Notes under the pieces: model-generated
Told to the model about the DNA's origin: nothing
The model's input: the letters and a program-made list of their open reading frames with translations, nothing else
The model's database searches: none
Translations under genes and position numbers: made by a program
Shown here: positions 58,956-64,000 of the stretch, one piece after another
Numbering within the stretch: the stretch's first letter is position 1
Layout: each line of letters begins with the position of its first letter
Origin: Kineococcus mangrovi
Lineage (GTDB): Bacteria; Actinomycetota; Actinomycetes; Actinomycetales; Kineococcaceae
NCBI RefSeq assembly: GCF_041320705.1
Contig: NZ_JBGGTQ010000007.1
Coordinates: forward strand, 186,001-250,000
Direction of reading: 5' to 3'
Length of the DNA stretch: 64,000 nt

Positions 58956-61118
58956 TCACCCGCCCGAGCGCACCGCCGACCCGCGCTGCCGCGCCAGCAG
59001 GACCGAGGAGGCCCCCTCCAACGCCCCGCACGCGCCCAGCAGCTCCCCCCGCCCCGGCAGCACCCGCCCGAAGCACGCCCGCTCCACCACCTCCAGCGCC
59101 GCCACCGCCGCGGCCACCGCGTCCGCCCCCGCGTCCCCCGCCGCCTCCGTCGAGGCGTGCGGCCCGCACACCTGCACAGCCCCCACTAACCGCCCCCGCC
59201 AGTCCGACACGCCCTCCGCAGCCCCCCGCCGCCACCGCGGCGGCAACGCCCCGTCGAACCGGGCCACCGCCACCAGCAACGCCCCCACCGCCGGGTCCTG
59301 CCGACGACCCGCCGGGCCCACCACCACCGCAGGCGCCCCCCGCCGGGACCACCTGCGGGACCACCACCGCACGACCACCACGGCCGCCACCAGCAGCACC
59401 ACCAGCACGACCGCCACCAGCGCCCGCGCCCCCGCATCGGCCAGCACCCGCTCCACCAGCCGCTGCACCTGCGCCCACGCCCCTCGCCACCACCCCCGAG
59501 CACCCGCGCCGTCCCCCACCAGGGGCGCCCCCGCCGTCGGGTCCGAGGACACCCACCCCGCCCCCGGCACCCACACCTCCACCCACGCGTGCGCGTCCGC
59601 CGACCGGAACACCCGAGCACCCCCCGAGGACTCACCCCCCGCGAAACCCGTCACCAGCCGCGCCGGGAACCCCGCCGAGCGCAGCAGCACCACCTCCGCG
59701 GTCGCGAACTGCTCGCAGAACCCCACCCGGTCCTGGAACACGAACGCGTCCACCGCGTCCTGCCCGGCCGCCGGCACCGGCGCCTCCAACGAGTACCGCG
59801 CCACCGACCGCAGGTGCGCCGAGACCGCCCGCGCCGCCGCCACCGGGTCCCGGCCACCCGCCAACCGCACCCCCAGCTCCCGCACCCGCCGCGGCACCCC
59901 GGCAGGCAGCTGCGTCCACCGGGCCACGTCCTGCGGCACCGCCGCCACCCCCGGCACCGACGGCACCGACCCGTCCTGCGGCCCGTCCACCGACGGCACC
60001 ACCCGCGACACCACCCGGTAGGACGACCCCTCCTGCGCCAGCACCAGCCCCGACGCCCCGTCGAACAGCTCCGACGACGTCCGCACCCCCACCGGCGACC
60101 CCGCGCTCACCACCGCCGGGTAGGACCCCAACGGCTCGACGTCGTCGACCCGCTCCACGTCCGAGGCCCCCGGCTCCGGGACCGCCACGTACCCCGCCGC
60201 CGCCGACGCCCAACGCACCGGGTTCCCCGAGGACACCCACGTCCGCCCGTCGTAGACGTCCAGGACCCCCGACCGCCACAACGACGGCGACCCCGCCGGC
60301 ACCCGCAGCAGCTCCGTCGCCGGTAACCCACCGCGCGCCGACAGGTCCAACGTGCCCCCCGCGTACGCCTGCACCGAACGCACCGGCGCCCCCACCGGCC
60401 CGCCCCCGCCGGCCCCGCCGCCCAGACCACCCAGACCACCCAGCGCACCACCACCCGACGACGGCACCGGCACCAGCAGGAACAGCACCAGCGCCACCGT
60501 CGAGGCCACCACCGACCCCGCCGCGGCCCGCCGCACCACCCGCCCGTCCACCGGCCGGTGCGGCACCGCGCACGCCAACCCCGCCAGCACCGACCCCCAC
60601 ACCAGCACCACCGGCCCCACCAGCGCCGCCGACGGAGCCGTCCCCGCCGCCGCCACCGTCACCAGCACCGACAACCCCAGCACCGACCGCACCGCACGCA
60701 CCGACCGCGCCACCGCGAACTGCCGCACCGCCAGCGCCAGCGCCAGCACCGGCGACACCGCCGCCACCACCGACACCCCACCCCCCGCCACCAGCCCCGG
60801 CACCGCCACGGCGCTCGCCAGCACGCCGCAGGCCCCCAGCACCTGGTCCAGGACGGGGCTGCGCCCGCGCAGGACCAGCGCCACGGCGACCACACCCGAG
60901 ACGCCCACCAGCGCCGCCGCGGGCAGAGCGCCCGAGACCGTCAGCGCGAGCGCCGCCGCGACCACGGCGAACCCGGCGCAGCGCACCGCGGCCCGCGCGG
61001 GCACGTGGGTGCCCAGCAGGTCCGGCAGCGGGGGAGCGGCAGCCGCGGCGACGGGGGCGACGGGGGCGACCCGCGAGAGCGCGGCAGCCGACGTGAGGGG
61101 CCTCACCGGCGTCGCCAC
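58956..61118 (-). CDS. TgpA-like transmembrane transglutaminase
   Basis: The 720-residue protein has about seven N-terminal membrane helices (to about residue 225), a Gly-rich loop and an extracellular transglutaminase-like core. The triad is visible: Cys in RVGFCEQFATAEVVLLRSAGFPARLVTGF (about 468), His in DAHAWVEVWVPGAGW (about 511) and Asp in SSDPTAG. A last helix (ALVAVVLVVLLVAAVVVV) and a cytoplasmic tail follow. It belongs to the widespread MoxR-DUF58-transglutaminase operon, whose exact function is not settled. The GTG start overlaps the DUF58 gene by 16 bases. Confidence 0.88.
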   Translation of the reverse strand: MATPVRPLTSAAALSRVAPVAPVAAAAAPPLPDLLGTHVPARAAVRCAGFAVVAAALALTVSGALPAAALVGVSGVVAVALVLRGRSPVLDQVLGACGVLASAVAVPGLVAGGGVSVVAAVSPVLALALAVRQFAVARSVRAVRSVLGLSVLVTVAAAGTAPSAALVGPVVLVWGSVLAGLACAVPHRPVDGRVVRRAAAGSVVASTVALVLFLLVPVPSSGGGALGGLGGLGGGAGGGGPVGAPVRSVQAYAGGTLDLSARGGLPATELLRVPAGSPSLWRSGVLDVYDGRTWVSSGNPVRWASAAAGYVAVPEPGASDVERVDDVEPLGSYPAVVSAGSPVGVRTSSELFDGASGLVLAQEGSSYRVVSRVVPSVDGPQDGSVPSVPGVAAVPQDVARWTQLPAGVPRRVRELGVRLAGGRDPVAAARAVSAHLRSVARYSLEAPVPAAGQDAVDAFVFQDRVGFCEQFATAEVVLLRSAGFPARLVTGFAGGESSGGARVFRSADAHAWVEVWVPGAGWVSSDPTAGAPLVGDGAGARGWWRGAWAQVQRLVERVLADAGARALVAVVLVVLLVAAVVVVRWWSRRWSRRGAPAVVVGPAGRRQDPAVGALLVAVARFDGALPPRWRRGAAEGVSDWRGRLVGAVQVCGPHASTEAAGDAGADAVAAAVAALEVVERACFGRVLPGRGELLGACGALEGASSVLLARQRGSAVRSGG

Positions 61119-62101
61119 CCCCCGGCACGGGCCAGCACCACCTCACCGTCGGGACCGGCCGCCTCCACCGCCGCCCCGAGCGAGCGGGCGCACGGACGGG
61201 CCACGGCCAGCACGTCGAGCGCGGCCAGACCCTCACGGACGGCCCCGTCCGCGCCCAGGACCCCCACGCGCCGACCCGCGGCCACGTCGGCCAGGACCAC
61301 CGCCGCGGCCTGACCGAGAACGGCCTCGAACTCCGCACCCGTCGTCTCCCCGGGCGCGGGCAGGACCACGACGCGCAGCCCCACGGGCAGAGCCTCACGC
61401 TCGACGACGACGAGCGCCGGACCGCCCGGACCGGACCCCCGGCGCGCCGAGGCCCGCCAGTGCACGGCCCCACCCGCATCGCCCCGGCGGAACGGCCGCA
61501 CCCCCGCGACGTCGTCGGCCCCGGCACGCGCAGCCGGTCCGGGCAGGACCGGCACGGCCGCCGGAGCCGGGTGCACGTGGACCGGTGCGGGCACCACGGC
61601 CCGCCGCCGCTGCAGGACGACCCCCAACGCATCGGCCCACTCCAGGACCACCTCGGTACCCCCACCCGCACCGCGCACCGGCGCGGACCGCGGCACGCGC
61701 AGCACCACGACCTGCCCCGGCTCCAGCCCGGGCACCCCGGCGTGCGCCGGCGACAGGACGTCCCCGCCCAGGTGCAGCACCAGCGGCGGCGAGGTCCGGC
61801 TCCCCGTGTTCCGCACCCGCACGACGTGCTCGACGACGTCACCGACCCCGACCCGCGCGGGCCGCTGGACGGCGACCGTCAACGCACCCACCACCGGCGC
61901 CGTCAGCGACGCCAACCCGACCGCGGCCAGCAGCAGGCACCCGACCAGGGTGAGCCACCGGTTGCCGACCCCCACCGACAGCACCAGCAGCGCCGGACCC
62001 GCCGTCACCAGCGCGACCCGCCGCCAACGGACCCCGGCCGGCGACACCGCCTCCGTCACGGCCGACTCACCGGCCGGCAGGTGGGGCACAGCGGCGCTCA
62101 C
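61103..62101 (-). CDS. DUF58 domain protein
   Basis: The 332-residue protein has two N-terminal membrane helices, a beta-rich region, and the DUF58 signature FRRGDAGGAVHWRASARRG. DUF58 proteins resemble von Willebrand factor A domains and pair with MoxR ATPases. GTG 62101 overlaps the moxR stop as GTGA. The longer open frame upstream is antisense-like Gly/Arg sequence and is not used. Confidence 0.87.
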   Translation of the reverse strand: MSAAVPHLPAGESAVTEAVSPAGVRWRRVALVTAGPALLVLSVGVGNRWLTLVGCLLLAAVGLASLTAPVVGALTVAVQRPARVGVGDVVEHVVRVRNTGSRTSPPLVLHLGGDVLSPAHAGVPGLEPGQVVVLRVPRSAPVRGAGGGTEVVLEWADALGVVLQRRRAVVPAPVHVHPAPAAVPVLPGPAARAGADDVAGVRPFRRGDAGGAVHWRASARRGSGPGGPALVVVEREALPVGLRVVVLPAPGETTGAEFEAVLGQAAAVVLADVAAGRRVGVLGADGAVREGLAALDVLAVARPCARSLGAAVEAAGPDGEVVLARAGGWRRR

Positions 62102-63102
62102 CGGCGCAGGTCCACCGGCACGTGCTGCGCGATGCCCGCCGCCAACCGCTCCTGGGACAGCGACCGGGCCGCCGCCCCCTCCCCGACCACCCCCTGGGCC
62201 ACCCCCTGGACCTCGGCCGGGACGAGACGGTGGGCCAGCACCGGCACCACCAGCGCCTGCACGTCCTCGGGCAGGACGTGCTCGCGCCCGGCCAGCAACG
62301 CCCGGCCCTGCGCGCACCGCACCAGCGTCAACGCCGCCCGCGTCCCGGCCCCCAACCGCACCCGCGCATCGGTGCGCGTGGCCCGGCACAACCGCACCGC
62401 CAGGTCCAGCACCGCGTCCCCCACGTGGACGGCCGCCGTCGCCTCCTGCAACCGCAGCAGGTCCGCCAGGTCCAGCACCGGCGCCAACCCCTCAGGACGG
62501 TTGCCCGCCAACTGCTCACGCAGCACCTGCCGCTCCACCTCCTCGGCGACCGGACCCAGCACCAGACGCACCGCGAAACGGTCCAGCTGCCCCTCCGGCA
62601 ACGGGTACGTCCCGTGCTGCTCCACCGGGTTCTGCGTCGCCACCACCACGAACGGGTCCGGCAACCGGTGACGGACCCCGTCGACCGTCACCGCCCGCTC
62701 CTCCATCGCCTCCAGGAACGCCGACTGCGTCCGCGGCGACGTGCGGTTCAGCTCGTCGACCAGGACCACCGGCGCGAACACCGGACCCGGCACGAACCGG
62801 AACCCCCCGGCCGCCGGGTCCCACACACCCGACCCCGTCACGTCCGCCGGCAGCAGGTCCGCCGTCGCCTGCACCCGCCCGAACGCAGCACCCACGCTCG
62901 CCGCGAACGCCGTCGCCAACGTCGTCTTGCCACTGCCCGGCACGTCCTCCACGAGCACGTGCCCACGCGCCAGCACCGCCGTCACCAGCAGCTCGACCGC
63001 CGCGCGCCGACCACGGACCACCCGCTCCACCCCCTCCACCAGGGCGCTCGCGAGCACCGCGGGCTCCGGGCGCGGGCGGGGTTCGAGGAGGACGTGGCTC
63101 AC
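62098..63102 (-). CDS. MoxR family AAA+ ATPase
   Basis: The 334-residue AAA+ chaperone has Walker A VEDVPGSGKTTLA, Walker B PVVLVDELNRTSPRTQSAFLEAMEE, sensor 1 VVATQNPVEQHGTYPLPEGQLDRF and a C-terminal lid with REHVLPEDVQALVVPVLAHRL. All motifs are intact. First gene of a three-gene operon with DUF58 and the transglutaminase; by analogy MoxR helps mature or assemble its partners. GTG start. Confidence 0.92.
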   Translation of the reverse strand: MSHVLLEPRPRPEPAVLASALVEGVERVVRGRRAAVELLVTAVLARGHVLVEDVPGSGKTTLATAFAASVGAAFGRVQATADLLPADVTGSGVWDPAAGGFRFVPGPVFAPVVLVDELNRTSPRTQSAFLEAMEERAVTVDGVRHRLPDPFVVVATQNPVEQHGTYPLPEGQLDRFAVRLVLGPVAEEVERQVLREQLAGNRPEGLAPVLDLADLLRLQEATAAVHVGDAVLDLAVRLCRATRTDARVRLGAGTRAALTLVRCAQGRALLAGREHVLPEDVQALVVPVLAHRLVPAEVQGVAQGVVGEGAAARSLSQERLAAGIAQHVPVDLRR

Positions 63103-63199
63103 CCCCCGGTGATCGGCACCGCGCCCCGCCGACCGCAGACCCGGTCGCCCGACCGGCGCAGCGGGGCGACGGGTGGCGTGGGGGACCCCCCTGGCGTGC

Positions 63200-63205
63200 T
63201 ACGGT
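63200..63205 (+). promoter_or_regulatory. Probable -10 of the tRNA-Leu gene
   Basis: TGC-TACGGT-TTTCC looks like an extended -10 about 43 bases before the tRNA; the -35 is not clear. Confidence 0.4.
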
Positions 63206-63248
63206 TTTCCTCGTTCGCACGGGCTCACGGGCCGGTGCGGGACCACTC

Positions 63249-63333
63249 GTCCGGGTGGCGGAATAGGCAGACGCGCTAGCTTGAGGTGCTAGTCCACGCA
63301 TAGTGGGTGGGGGTTCAAGTCCCCCCTCGGACA
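63249..63333 (+). tRNA. tRNA-Leu (anticodon GAG)
   Basis: A class II tRNA of 85 bases. The acceptor stem is GTCCGGG with CTCGGAC (one G-T pair), the anticodon stem CTAGC/GCTAG encloses loop TTGAGGT giving anticodon GAG, a long variable arm follows, and the T arm is GGGGG-TTCAAGT-CCCCC. CCA is not encoded. Confidence 0.95.
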
Positions 63334-63341
63334 CACAGGTG

Positions 63342-63367
63342 AGGCCCCGACCAGCAGGTCGGGGCCT
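63342..63367 (+). terminator. Terminator after tRNA-Leu
   Basis: Perfect 11-bp stem AGGCCCCGACC (63342-63352) and GGTCGGGGCCT (63357-63367) with a 4-base loop, then TCGTCGTT. Confidence 0.8.
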
Positions 63368-63586
63368 TCGTCGTTCCAGCACCGGGCGCTCCGCCGCAGG
63401 GGGATCGGCTCCCCGTCGCCGGACCGGCACCGGCCCGGGGCGAGGCCCCGGGCCCTCGGTCTCCCGCGCGCGTCGGTGGCGAGGACCGCCGCCCGCGGCC
63501 CCCGGGGGAGTTGCCGGCGAGCAAGCGGCCCCCCGGCCACGTGCCCGCTGCGCGGGCCGGCTGCACCACGGTCGTGGACGACGTCC

Positions 63587-64000
63587 TCAGGCGGCCACGA
63601 ACTCCCAGTGCCACGGCTCGAACGGCCCGGGCGACCCCTGGGCCCAGGCCGGGTTGACGAACCCGAACAACGCCGCGTTCCGGTCCATCCACTGGTGCTG
63701 CACCGAAACGGCGTCCTGCACCCCGCCGCCGAGGTCGACGGCCAGGCCCAGTCCGTGGCGGGACGTCCCCGGTGCGGCGGCCAGTCCGGGTTTGCGGGCC
63801 TTGACGTCGATCTGCTCACCCAGCGAGCGGTAGGAGTCGGTCACGACCAGCGGCGTGCCGAAGTCGGCCTGGAACGCCTGCGACAGCGCCTCGAAGGCGT
63901 GGGCGGCGTCGGCCCGCAGCTGCTGACCCGGCGCGGCGTACAACCCGCACAGCGCCTCCACGGGCAGCAGGCCGTTGGCGTACCCGGTAAGGACCCCGCC
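63587..64000 (-). CDS. VanY-like M15B D-Ala-D-Ala carboxypeptidase (5' partial)
   Basis: About 137 residues are visible up to the right edge. The zinc site is SRHGLGLAVDLGGG (HxxxxxxD) with EPWHWEF near the C terminus; VTDSYRSLGEQIDVKARKPGLAAAPGTS is the M15B substrate loop. The frame stays open past the GTG at 63961 (YANGLLPVEALCGLY reads on), and that segment is usual in the family, so the start and any signal peptide lie outside. It trims peptidoglycan stem peptides. About 220 bases before it (63368-63586) hold nothing I can identify. Confidence 0.83.
   Translation of the reverse strand, partial: GGVLTGYANGLLPVEALCGLYAAPGQQLRADAAHAFEALSQAFQADFGTPLVVTDSYRSLGEQIDVKARKPGLAAAPGTSRHGLGLAVDLGGGVQDAVSVQHQWMDRNAALFGFVNPAWAQGSPGPFEPWHWEFVAA

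Overview
The window is high-GC actinobacterial DNA with many GTG starts, many 4-base GTGA/ATGA gene overlaps and several apparently leaderless genes. The large flagellar locus, the cyd operon and a fused oleA-oleBC-oleD set point to a motile actinobacterium of the Kineosporiaceae (Kineococcus-like). That placement is inference from gene content; no marker gene is present.

Layout. 1-2.0 kb: a partial Fic protein and two tandem Uma2-type nuclease-fold genes. 2.0-9.4 kb (minus): cydA-cydB-cydDC, with the cydDC frame running on without a stop into a multipass membrane protein, then an M15 peptidase lipoprotein. A divergent blaI/M56-peptidase pair (9.5-10.9 kb) shares an operator-rich intergenic region with cydA. 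10.9-18.2 kb (minus): an acyltransferase overlapping a GGDEF-EAL protein, a DMT permease, and an unrecognised two-gene membrane operon whose small partner has a MotB-like (F/Y)AD-TM signature. 18.4-33.1 kb (plus): flgB flgC fliE fliF fliG fliH fliI fliJ, an NlpC/P60-SLT hydrolase, fliK flgD flgE, then flbD motA motB fliL. 33.2-52.5 kb (plus): mprF, fliM-fliN-fliO-fliP, fliQ-fliR-flhB, a histidine kinase and receiver, flhA, an FlhF-like protein without a P-loop, a PilZ protein, a small membrane protein, csrA, and a PAS-GGDEF protein. 52.7-58.8 kb: a 29-codon ORF with its own terminator, an App1-type phosphatase, and oleD-oleBC-oleA (minus). 59-63.1 kb (minus): transglutaminase-DUF58-MoxR operon. 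63.2 kb: tRNA-Leu(GAG). Right edge: a partial VanY-like peptidase.

How it works together. Most motility transcription units have an upstream element of the form CTCAAG-N16-CCGANN, the pattern of sigma-28/FliA/WhiG-type promoters. The same element precedes the cyclic-di-GMP genes, the mprF-like gene, the histidine kinase and the unknown membrane pair, so these look like regulon members. In four cases the start codon lies exactly 8 nt after the -10 hexamer, suggesting leaderless messages. A second motif, CACCCGAACGGGTG in full or half form, recurs in the same intergenic regions. Filament, rod-distal and most chemotaxis genes (fliC, fliD, flgK, flgL, flgG, fliA, cheA) are absent and must lie elsewhere if the flagellum is complete.
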